Source of the DNA: Stenopsyche tienmushanensis
Lineage: Eukaryota; Arthropoda; Insecta; Trichoptera; Stenopsychidae
Direction: 5' to 3'
NCBI GenBank assembly: GCA_008973525.1
Contig: WACJ01000331.1
Coordinates: 186,001-250,000 of the forward strand
Length of the DNA stretch: 64,000 nucleotides
Of this stretch, positions 10,401 through 18,871 are shown one piece after another (within the stretch, counting starts at the first letter, position 1; the number at the start of each line of letters is the position of its first letter). Below the pieces are notes generated by a model. It was not told the DNA's origin. It made no database searches and saw only the letters and a program-made list of their open reading frames with translations. Made by a program: the position numbers and the translations under genes.

Positions 10401-10452
10401 TTTGTAAATTGTAATTTTTGGCTCTTCCGACTCAAAAGGTTGCCGACCCCTG
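10397..10452 (-). repeat. Inverted extra copy of inner hAT left end (unit A)
   Basis: The reverse complement of this stretch is the first 56 bases of the inner hAT (CAGGGGTCGGCAACCTTTTG to ...ACAAATTTCA). A second copy lies at 14715-14770. Because each is inverted relative to the true left end at 8123, the ends could pair wrongly and mobilise only part of the element. Confidence 0.85.
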
Positions 10453-10569
10453 CTCTAGCACATTGAAGCTCGGAGACAGACAGAGACAGAGAGAACTTAA
10501 CGCAGTTCGAGAGACTGAGACGGATAGTTCCTCGCATGATTGTATAGATCGTTAAGCCCAATTAGCGCA

Positions 10570-10805
10570 TATTCTTAGCTCGCTGTAGGGCTGCGCCCTG
10601 CGGCGCCGCCGCCCCCCCGCGCCCCGCGGGCCCCATTACCCCTCGAATTTTTTTTCTCCGGTTCCCCTTCCCCCTCAAATATTTTTCTTCTTTCCCCTCA
10701 CCCTAGGTTTTGTTCTGTGGACTTCAGGGAGTCTGGTACAGGTGTCCCCGATTTTTTACCGCGGTCCTCGGCCAAGTTATTTAAAGTTAAATTTTTATTT
10801 TCAAT
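10570..10805. other. Stretch resembling the R1 5' UTR of copy G
   Basis: This sequence aligns by eye to 58765-59005 in the 5' region of R1-G: both have TAGGGCTGCGCCC, GCGGCGCC, CCCCTCGAA, then a T-rich run, CCCCCTCAAA, CTTCCCCTC, CCCTAG, and finally TTTTTTAxCGCGG followed by CCTC and CGAGATAT or CCAAGTTAT. The order and spacing agree over roughly 230 bases. The duplicate at 14888-15123 is the same. It is probably a fragment of an R1-type 5' UTR or promoter caught in the hAT element. Confidence 0.6.
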
Positions 10806-13745
10806 ATAAAAGACGCTCGATACGCCTCGCGTATCGAGTATAATAAATCCGATTCAGTGCTACGTTCATCCCTCCTGCGACTTGTCGGCACCTCACCGCC
10901 GGGGCTCCGCCTCACCGCCGGGGCTGCGCCCTCCGCCGGGGCTGCGCCCTCCAAATGGGGCCCTCCAAAAGGGCCCCCATAATCAGTAAGATCGTTCCAT
11001 CTTGTCCTAACGAAAATTACGTGCATAACATTATAATATACTGTAAAACGTAAACGTACACGTAATTTTGTAAGCAAAACGTAGACGTAAAGGAAATTTT
11101 GTAAGCAAAACGTAGACGTAAAGGAAATTTTGTAAGCAAAACGACTCGACGCTCGATACACCTCGCGAAAAAAACAAATCCGATTCAGTGCTACGTTCAT
11201 CCCTCCTGCGCCTTGTCGGCACCTCACCGCCGGGGCTCCGCCTCACCGCCGGGGCTGCGCCCTCCGCCGGGGCTGCGCCCTCCAAATGGGGCCCTCCAAA
11301 AGGGCCCCCATAATCAGTAAGATCGTTCCATCTTGTCCTAACGAAAATTACGTGCATAACATTATAATATACTGTAAAACGTAAACGTACACGTAATTTT
11401 GTAAGCAAAACGTAGACGTAAAGGAAATTTTGTAAGCAAAACGTAGACGTAAAGGAAATTTTGTAAGCAAAACGACTCGACGCTCGATACACCTCGCGAA
11501 AAAAACAAATCCGATTCAGTGCTACGTTCATCCCTCCTGCGCCTTGTCGGCACCTCACCGCCGGGGCTCCGCCTCACCGCCGGGGCTGCGCCCTCCGCCG
11601 GGGCTGCGCCCTCCGCCGGGGCTGCGCCCTCCAAATGGGGCCCTCCAAAAGGGCCCCCATAATCAGTAAGATCGTTCCATCTTGTCCTAACGAAAATTAC
11701 GTGCATAACATTATAATATACTGTAAAACGTAAACGTACACGTAATTTTGTAAGCAAAACGTAGACGTAAAGGAAATTTTGTAAGCAAAACGTAGACGTA
11801 AAGGAAATTTTGTAAGCAAAACGACTCGACGCTCGATACACCTCGCCAAAAAAACAAATCCGATTCAGTGCTACGTTCATCCCTCCTGCGCCTTGTCGGC
11901 ACCTCACCGCCGGGGCTCCGCCTCACCGCCGGGGCTGCGCCCTCCGCCGGGGCTGCGCCCTCCAAATGGGGCCCTCCAAAAGGGCCCCCATAATCAGTAA
12001 GATCGTTCCATCTTGTCCTAACGAAAATTACGTGCATAACATTATAATATACTGTAAAACGTAAACGTACACGTAATTTTGTAAGCAAAACGTAGACGTA
12101 AAGGAAATTTTGTAAGCAAAACGTAGACGTAAAGGAAATTTTGTAAGCAAAACGACTCGACGCTCGATACACCTCGCGAAAAAAACAAATCCGATTCAGT
12201 GCTACGTTCATCCCTCCTGCGCCTTGTCGGCACCTCACCGCCGGGGCTCCGCCTCACCGCCGGGGCTGCGCCCTCCGCCGGGGCTGCGCCCTCCAAATGG
12301 GGCCCTCCAAAAGGGCCCCCATAATCAGTAAGATCGTTCCATCTTGTCCTAACGAAAATTACGTGCATAACATTATAATATACTGTAAAACGTAAACGTA
12401 CACGTAATTTTGTAAGCAAAACGTAGACGTAAAGGAAATTTTGTAAGCAAAACGTAGACGTAAAGGAAATTTTGTAAGCAAAACGACTCGACGCTCGATA
12501 CACCTCGCGAAAAAAACAAATCCGATTCAGTGCTACGTTCATCCCTCCTGCGCCTTGTCGGCACCTCACCGCCGGGGCTCCGCCTCACCGCCGGGGCTGC
12601 GCCCTCCGCCGGGGCTGCGCCCTCCAAATGGGGCCCTCCAAAAGGGCCCCCATAATCAGTAAGATCGTTCCATCTTGTCCTAACGAAAATTACGTGCATA
12701 ACATTATAATATACTGTAAAACGTAAACGTACACGTAATTTTGTAAGCAAAACGTAGACGTAAAGGAAATTTTGTAAGCAAAACGTAGACGTAAAGGAAA
12801 TTTTGTAAGCAAAACGACTCGACGCTCGATACACCTCGCGAAAAAAACAAATCCGATTCAGTGCTACGTTCATCCCTCCTGCGCCTTGTCGGCACCTCAG
12901 GCTCCGCCTCACCGGGGCTGCCGCCTCACCGCCGGGGCTGCGCCCTCCAAATGGGGCCCTCCAAAAGGGCCCCCATAATCAGTAAGATCGTTCCATCTTG
13001 TCCTAACGAAAATTACGTGCATAACATTATAATATACTGTAAAACGTAAACGTACACGTAATTTTGTAAGCAAAACGTAGACGTAAAGGAAATTTTGTAA
13101 GCAAAACGTAGACGTAAAGGAAATTTTGTAAGCAAAACGACTCGACGCTCGATACACCTCGCGAAAAAAACAAATCCGATTCAGTGCTACGTTCATCCCT
13201 CCTGCGCCTTGTCGGCACCTCAGCGCCGGGGCTCCGCCTCACCGCCGGGGCTGCGCCCTCCGCCGGGGCTGCGCCCTCCGCCGGGGCTGCGCCCTCCAAA
13301 TGGGGCCCTCCAAAAGGGCCCCCATAATCAGTAAGATCGTTCCATCTTGTCCTAACGAAATTACGTGCATAACATTATAATATACTGTAAAACGTAAACG
13401 TACACGTAATTTTGTAAGCAAAACGTAGACGTAAAGGAAATTTTGTAAGCAAAACGACTCGACGCTCGATACACCTCGCGAAAAAAACAAATCCGATTCA
13501 GTGCTACGTTCATCCCTCCTGCGCCTTGTCGGCACCTCACCGCCGGGGCTCCGCCTCACCGCCGGGGCTGCGCCCTCCGCCGGGGCTGCGCCCTCCAAAT
13601 GGGGCCCTCCAAAAGGGCCCCCATAATCAGTAAGATCGTTCCATCTTGTCCTAACGAAAATTACGTGCATAACATTATAATATACTGTAAAACGTAAACG
13701 TACACGTAATTTTGTAAGCAAAACGTAGACGTAAAGGAAATTTCC
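10806..13745. repeat. 331-bp tandem array, about nine units (array A)
   Basis: The marker CGATTCAGTGCTACGTTCAT recurs near 10850, 11181, 11512, 11861, 12192, 12523, 12854, 13168 and 13496, mostly 331 bases apart. One interval is 349 because of an extra 18-bp CCGCCGGGGCTGCGCCCT. Each unit holds two levels of inner repeat: that 18-mer one to three times, and a 31-bp repeat beginning GTAAGCAAAACGTAGACGTA two times. There is also an inverted patch, GGGGCCCTCCAAAAGGGCCCC. Reverse-strand open frames of about 175 residues run through it, but their length follows from the repeat and I do not consider them genes. Confidence 0.92.
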
Positions 13746-14118
13746 TTCCACCTTCCACCTGCAAATATGTTACATTTGAAGACATTTTAGCTATTCTATC
13801 TGGTACTGTTTTAGCGGATATTGGCAAATCTTTGGTTTTTTTTTCAAGATTTCTGGTTTGTAGTGAAGTTTCTCTCTAAATTTGATTTCGTATTGTGTGC
13901 AAGTTTTTTGTGGCAAATGAGACAAGATGGGAGGCCATCTGAGTTGAATATGAAAGCGAACGACTTCGTCCAATCCCGATTGAATTCTCAATGCTCTTCT
14001 TCAGTTCTTCTCCTTTTTTGAGTGGATGCCATGCTTGGAGTACAACTGTGATAAAGAGCCGCAGCTTCAGGTCCAAAGAGCCGCATGTGGCTCGCGAGCC
14101 GCAGGTTGCCGACCCCTG

Positions 14119-14248
14119 GTTTAGGCATATTTTGAATGTGGTTGCTTAGCAACACGCGATGTATTGGTGTGGGAGTGAGAGGTTAGGATGCATGCGCTCT
14201 CCCTCACTTGGTATAGGGACTGGCGAGCCGCCGAGCACCACGACGCGC
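14119..14248. other. 130-bp spacer between the duplicated blocks
   Basis: Unique sequence between a hAT right end (14118) and the second GC decamer tract. It contains a short hairpin, GGTTGCTTAGCAACAC. It is not found elsewhere in the window and probably represents flanking DNA of another hAT copy brought in by exchange. Confidence 0.5.
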
Positions 14249-14602
14249 CGGCCGCCGAGCCGAACGCGGCCGAACGCGGCCGAATGCGGCCGAATGCGGC
14301 CGAGCGGAATTCGTGACAACTTCGAGCTTCGTGACAAATACGGACATGAGACATTCATTTTTATATATATAGATCACCAAGCCAGGTTTTTTTTAAAATC
14401 AAAAATGGCCGCCACTACGACCTAAAACGATTTAAGTGCATTTCGTATGGCACCTATAAGTATATATAATTTTTCAGAAATATTAATGATAACATTTTAT
14501 AGGATGTTATTTTTAATGGACCTTTACAAAATTTCAAGATGGTATCTTTAAAACTGCGACCGTGAATAGCAAAAAAAGAGTAAAAAAGAAGAAGAGGAAA
14601 AC

Positions 14603-14718
14603 GAAAAACCTTCACTGCGCTGCTGATTCTGGCGAGGGCTTCATTGCCCGTCGCTTCCATTTCCCATGGATGTCGAGCTGTCACCAGCAGTGCGACGTCA
14701 TCCGCGAAGGCAATGAAA
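14603..14718 (-). pseudogene. Non-LTR reverse transcriptase scrap, copy in unit B
   Basis: Same FADD-box fragment as at 10285-10400, duplicated with the block. Encodes FIAFADDVALLVTARHP on the reverse strand and nothing more of the enzyme. Confidence 0.75.
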
Positions 14719-15127
14719 TTTGTAAATTGTAATTTTTGGCTCTTCCGACTCAAAAGGTTGCCGACCCCTGCTCTAGCACATTGAAGCTCGGAGACAGACA
14801 GAGACAGAGAGAACTTAACGCAGTTCGAGAGACTGAGACGGATAGTTCCTCGCATGATTGTATAGATCGTTAAGCCCAATTAGCGCATATTCTTAGCTCG
14901 CTGTAGGGCTGCGCCCTGCGGCGCCGCCGCCCCCCCGCGCCCCGCGGGCCCCATTCCCCCTCGAATTTTTTTTTTCCGGTTCCCCTTCCCCCTCAAATAT
15001 TTTTCTTCTTTCCCCTCACCCTAGGTTTTGTTCTGTGGACTTCAGGGAGTCTGGTACAGGTGTCCCCGATTTTTTACCGCGGTCCTCGGCCAAGTTATTT
15101 AAAGTTAAATTTTTATTTTCCATATAA

Positions 15128-15626
15128 AAGACGCTCGATACGCCTCGCGAAAAAAATAAATCCGATTCAGTGCTACGTTCATCCCTCCTGCGACTTGTCG
15201 GCACCTCACCGCCGGGGCTCCGCCTCACCGCCGGGGCTGCGCCCTCCAAATGGGGCCCTCCAAAAGGGCCCCCATAATCAGTAAGATCGTTCCATCTTGT
15301 CCTAACGAAAATTACGTGCATAACATTATAATATACTGTAAAACGTAAACGTACACGTAATTTTGTAAGCAAAACGTAGACGTAAAGGAAATTTTGTAAG
15401 CAAAACGACTCGACGCTCGATACACCTCGCGAAAAAAACAAATCCGATTCAGTGCTACGTTCATCCCTCCTGCGCCTTGTCGGCACCTCACCGCCGGGGC
15501 TCCGCCTCACCGCCGGGGCTGCGCCCTCCGCCGGGGCTGCGCCCTCCAAATGGGGCCCTCCAAAAGGGCCCCCATAATCAGTAAGATCGTTCCATCTTGT
15601 CCTAACGAAAATTAGTAAAGGAAATT
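15128..15626. repeat. 331-bp tandem array, two units (array B)
   Basis: Two markers near 15164 and 15446. The first unit lacks one 31-bp inner repeat and one 18-mer, and the last unit is cut at AACGAAAATTA, then joins the shared right arm at TTTCCTTCCACC. Same family as array A. Confidence 0.9.
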
Positions 15627-16010
15627 TCCTTCCACCTTCCACCTGCAAATATGTTACATTTGAAGACATTTTAGCTATTCTATCTGGTACTGTTTTAGCG
15701 GATATTGGCAAATCTTTGGTTTTTTTTTCAAGATTTCTGGTTTGTAGTGAAGTTTCTCTCTAAATTTGATTTCGTATTGTGTGCAAGTTTTTTGTGGCAA
15801 ATGAGACAAGATGGGAGGCCATCTGAGTTGAATATGAAAGCGAACGACTTCGTCCAATCCCGATTGAATTCTCAATGCTCTTCTTCAGTTCTTCTCCTTT
15901 TTTGAGTGGATGCCATGCTTGGAGTACAACTGTGATAAAGAGCCGCAGCTTCAGGTCCAAAGAGCCGCATGTGGCTCGCGAGCCGCAGGTTGCCGACCCC
16001 TGGACTAACC

Positions 16011-16823
16011 GTTAGGCGGGCAACGAAAGGTCTTATCAAAGTTGTAGCCTTGGGAGGCGGTCGACAGGCATTTTGGCCCGCACGCATCGCCACCGCATGG
16101 AGGCCACGTGCCTCACAATCATCAAAGTCGTGTTCAATAATTGAAGACTTTCATTATCCTCATCCCTCCGTGGAGCTTTCCCCTCGTCGCCGCTCGACAG
16201 CCTGACGGTCGTCGATCCGCGGATCAAAGAACTCTGCGCCCCCTCGCCTTGTTAGGGGGCGCGTCCGCCGCTGTTCGGGCTCCGGCGGCCGGCGCTTTGC
16301 GCCCGCAGCGCGGCCGTCTGGGCCGTCCGAGATACGCCGCGGCGGTTGGCAGCCGTGGCGGCAGCGGCGTTGGTGCTGCGATGGGGGCTCGCGAAGCGCG
16401 GCGCCCCCGCGTATGCAACATCACCCTTTTTTTTGGCATGATCGAGATTTTTGAATAGTTTTTTAATAAACTTTACACAAATTCAATAAAATAATTTCAA
16501 TAAACTTGGCACTTTTTTGCATTTCTTTGTTGCTATTTCGATTGGCAGAAGAACATCGAGCAATTTTCTTAAAAAATATATTTCTTCATCATTAATAATT
16601 TCCATTGTCCTTGTCTTTTAATGTCCTTTAACGATTTTTTAATCTTCTTTAATTCTTTAATATTTTTGCTATCATACTTATGGAGTTCCAACTTGTTTCA
16701 ACTTTCTAAATTACTTAACGAATATTATTCAATTAACTTTATAAATATTCGAATATACGAATATTGGAAAACGGGTAAATATATTCGAATATCGAATATT
16801 CGAATGTTCGATTGGGACCCCTA
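16011..16823. other. Right arm of outer hAT; GC-rich patch and possible transposase remnant
   Basis: 16030-16430 is GC-rich (repeated GGCGGC and GCGGCCGTC motifs, open on both strands) without a family motif. At 16640-16440 the reverse strand reads TMEIINDEEIYFLRKLLDVL then LPIEIATKKC, like the helical part of hAT transposases before the dimerisation domain (compare LLKPIEEATKELS). Low confidence because it is short. Confidence 0.35.
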
Positions 16824-17064
16824 GTGCTGATGAAGCAATATAAGGAGATGATATAACGAGCGCCGAAACACTTTTTTTCGGGTATCCAAAAATGACTAAT
16901 CGGGTCGACACTTAAAATTCTTACGAGCTTCACCGGGAACACTGATTATCCATAAAATTGGATCACCGTTAAAGTGGAGATAAAGCATCGCTAACCAATT
17001 ACAGTGGAACCTCGATCAACCGTTCTCGCATAATACGTTTTCCCGGATGGAACGTTTATTTTTT

Positions 17065-17080
17065 ATAGTCCCGTCAAACT
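17065..17080. repeat. 16-bp target duplication of nested retrotransposon, left copy
   Basis: ATAGTCCCGTCAAACT here and again at 23035-23050. Joining the flanks across one copy restores a plausible continuous pogo-like sequence. Confidence 0.85.
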
Positions 17081-17449
17081 CATTATCGCGGCGACCTTGG
17101 TCGAGTGTATATGTGTCTTGTCAAGTTCTAATCAATATTAATCAATTAGTGCGGTCAAGTGCTTAACAATATTAATTAGTACTAATTACCACGCACGAAA
17201 TCGTCGTGTGCGCGTGTATGGACATTCTTAAATCATACATAATATAATAATATAATATAAAATTGCAACAATAAACGGCGATAAAACTTCTAATTTTAAA
17301 TTAACGTGCATTTACATAATTAGTGCTGCTAAGCACTTATATATTATAACTGGTTTCTATTGCCATGTACGCATTGTACGCGCGTATGTGTGTAAAGTTT
17401 TGAAATAATTTATTTATTTTAATAAAATTAATTCTGTACATTGAGTCAA

Positions 17450-18871
17450 ATGCCTTCCCCCGAACAAACAAAAAAAAGGGTGGCGCCGCAAGCCCGCGCC
17501 CTCGCGACAGCGGATTTCTTAAAAACAAAAACTGTCAAAACTGCAACCACTGGCTCCAATGCCAAGCTTACCAAAACTAGCCGAAAGGTCGGGCTCGAAA
17601 CAGCAAACACCGAATCCATCACTATAGATGAGGAACAACTAATCGAGACCCCAGCAATTCATGTGGAGGAAGTTACGGATGACACCTTTCAAAATGAAAT
17701 AATTGAGGACGTAAATTTGAACATGGAGCAAGTCACTGAAGTCGACACGGATGCCGCCCTAGATGGGATCGATGGATCCTTTAGGGAAGTGTTGGAAATT
17801 ATGGCCAGCAAATCATCGAAGATTCCAAGAGAGTTATCGTTAAAGATTTTGGGAGCATTGGAGCGATGTAAAACTTTTGCGATAAGGCAAACGCTCAAAC
17901 TTACTCAAACTGAGGCAAAACTTGCGGAAGCACTTAAATCTCCAATAGAAAGATCCACCCCGAGCTACAGCGGAGCTGCTAGAACAGGAGCGGTCTCTGC
18001 CGCTCCCCTTCCACATACAAACCAGCTAGCGCACACTGTAAATCTGAAGGACTTCCCCCCTCTTAGGGCGAAATGCCTCCCGACTAAAGGAGTACCCTTA
18101 GAATGGGTGAAGAGAAAACCGGCTCCAACAGTTCTGGTGCGGCCAACGGAGCCAGCGCCAGGAGTCTCATCGGAAGTATCCTTGAACAAACTAAAAACGG
18201 CTTTTACTCCTTCGGAAATGGGAGTTGCTATCAAAACAATGCGAATGGCAAAAGGTGCCGGAGTTGTGTTATGTCCCCGCACTATGGAAGAGGCTAAATT
18301 CATGGCCGGAAACACAAAAATTGCAGAGGCCGGTCTCCGAGCCGAGCTAATGGTCGCACCCTTACCAAGACTGGTATTGGCTGGAGTACCAAAGAAAAAT
18401 GCAGAGGAACTAATTAGCGATATTTATGAAGCAGCACTGAAAGATGTCCTTCCCAAGGAGGATTTCATTAAGGGTTCTAGTGTCCGCTCTCTGCGTTTTA
18501 GGGAAGGAAAAGACAGGGGCACGCTCATTCTGAGCGTGCCACCTTTGGCGAGGCACGCCTTAATCAAGTTAAAGGAACTATATCTAGATTGGACATTGTG
18601 CAAAGTCAGAGATTACATCCCGGACTCAAGATGCTACCGATGCCACCAGTATGGGCATATCAGAGCTACATGCAAGGCAGAAGCACCCACTTGCAGCCAC
18701 TGCGGCCAAAGCGGACATGAATTAGCGAACTGCAAAGCAGAAAAGGAGCCAAACTGCTGTGCGACCTGTACGGCCCTGAAAAAAAACGCCGCCCATCTTA
18801 CGGGCTCGTGGAACTGCCCAGCCTTCCAGGCTAATGTCAAGCGAGACATTGAAAGAATTAATTATGGATAA
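17450..18871 (+). CDS. ORF1 gag-like protein of element N
   Basis: 473 residues from the first ATG in frame. ORF1 proteins of R1-clade elements coat the RNA and carry the complex to the nucleus. The N-terminal 170 residues are Lys/Thr/Glu-rich. About residues 195-390 hold the conserved block with DFPPLR, KGVPLEWVKRKPAPTVLVRP, CPRTMEEAKFMAG, and RSLRFREGKDRGTLILSVPP. Three zinc knuckles follow from residue 395: CYRCHQYGHIRATC, CSHCGQSGHELANC, and a wider CATCTALKKNAAHLTGSWNC. It ends INYG, and the stop overlaps the ORF2 start by 8 bases (ATGGATAA). Unlike the 28S-inserted copies it lacks the HSPKK N-terminus. No break is seen. Confidence 0.88.
   Translation: MPSPEQTKKRVAPQARALATADFLKTKTVKTATTGSNAKLTKTSRKVGLETANTESITIDEEQLIETPAIHVEEVTDDTFQNEIIEDVNLNMEQVTEVDTDAALDGIDGSFREVLEIMASKSSKIPRELSLKILGALERCKTFAIRQTLKLTQTEAKLAEALKSPIERSTPSYSGAARTGAVSAAPLPHTNQLAHTVNLKDFPPLRAKCLPTKGVPLEWVKRKPAPTVLVRPTEPAPGVSSEVSLNKLKTAFTPSEMGVAIKTMRMAKGAGVVLCPRTMEEAKFMAGNTKIAEAGLRAELMVAPLPRLVLAGVPKKNAEELISDIYEAALKDVLPKEDFIKGSSVRSLRFREGKDRGTLILSVPPLARHALIKLKELYLDWTLCKVRDYIPDSRCYRCHQYGHIRATCKAEAPTCSHCGQSGHELANCKAEKEPNCCATCTALKKNAAHLTGSWNCPAFQANVKRDIERINYG

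Larger units (their letters stand above)
9931..14118. repeat. Duplication unit A in inner hAT
   Basis: 9931-10805 matches 14249-15123 at a constant offset of 4318 bases, and 13741-14118 matches 15625-16002 at an offset of 1884. Between these matched arms each copy has its own version of the 331-bp array, 2434 bases longer in this unit. The unit ends in a complete hAT right end at 14118. The arms look nearly identical (a few substitutions, such as ATTACCCC against ATTCCCCC near 10634), implying a recent duplication or gene conversion. Confidence 0.85.
8123..16002. mobile_element. Inner hAT element with captured sequences and internal duplication
   Basis: The left end is CAGGGGTCGGCAACCTTTTG and the right end is the inverse of CAGGGGTCGGCAACCTGCGG, typical hAT termini. 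The 8-bp duplication GACTAACC occurs at 8115-8122 and 16003-16010, so this is one insertion unit of 7.9 kb. It contains a decayed reverse-strand transposase (8630-9905), an inverted extra copy of the left end at about 10397-10452 and again at 14715-14770, an extra right end finishing at 14118, reverse-transcriptase scraps, and a 331-bp tandem array in two versions. It is non-autonomous in its present state. Confidence 0.8.
14249..16002. repeat. Duplication unit B in inner hAT
   Basis: The partner of unit A, shorter because its tandem array has two units rather than nine. It carries the GC decamer tract, the reverse-transcriptase scrap at 14603-14718 (same reading, FIAFADDVALLV), the inverted left end at 14715-14770, the R1-UTR-like stretch at 14888-15123, the array at 15128-15626 and a right end at 16002. 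Confidence 0.85.
7517..16823. mobile_element. Outer hAT element, 9.3 kb with nested insertions
   Basis: The left end starts TAGGGGTCCCAAATATTCG and the right end is the inverse TAGGGGTCCCAATCGAAC, both followed by runs of ATTCGAATAT-type sequence. The 8-bp direct duplication GTGCTGAT lies at 7509-7516 and 16824-16831. An 8-bp duplication and TAGGG ends are hAT traits. Its own sequence is 7517-8114 and 16011-16823; everything between is the inner hAT. On the reverse strand at about 16640-16440 the translation FLRKLLDVLLPIEIATKKC resembles a stretch of hAT transposases, so a remnant of its own enzyme may remain. Confidence 0.75.

Noticed and set aside
10806..13745. CRISPR-like array
   Set aside because: The repeats are directly adjacent 331-bp monomers without unique spacers, in a eukaryotic transposon.
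10787..13751. Series of 140-180 residue reverse-strand open frames in the 331-bp array
   Set aside because: They repeat with the DNA unit, change frame between units because 331 is not a multiple of three, and show no domain; their openness follows from the composition of one monomer.
14119..14248. Possible separate small element with the hairpin GGTTGCTTAGCAACAC
   Set aside because: No terminal repeats or duplication could be found around it; it is better explained as a spacer from an exchange event.
16141..16458. Ala/Gly/Arg-rich open frame in the outer hAT right arm
   Set aside because: Composition-driven openness in GC-rich DNA; the other strand is equally open and there is no family motif.
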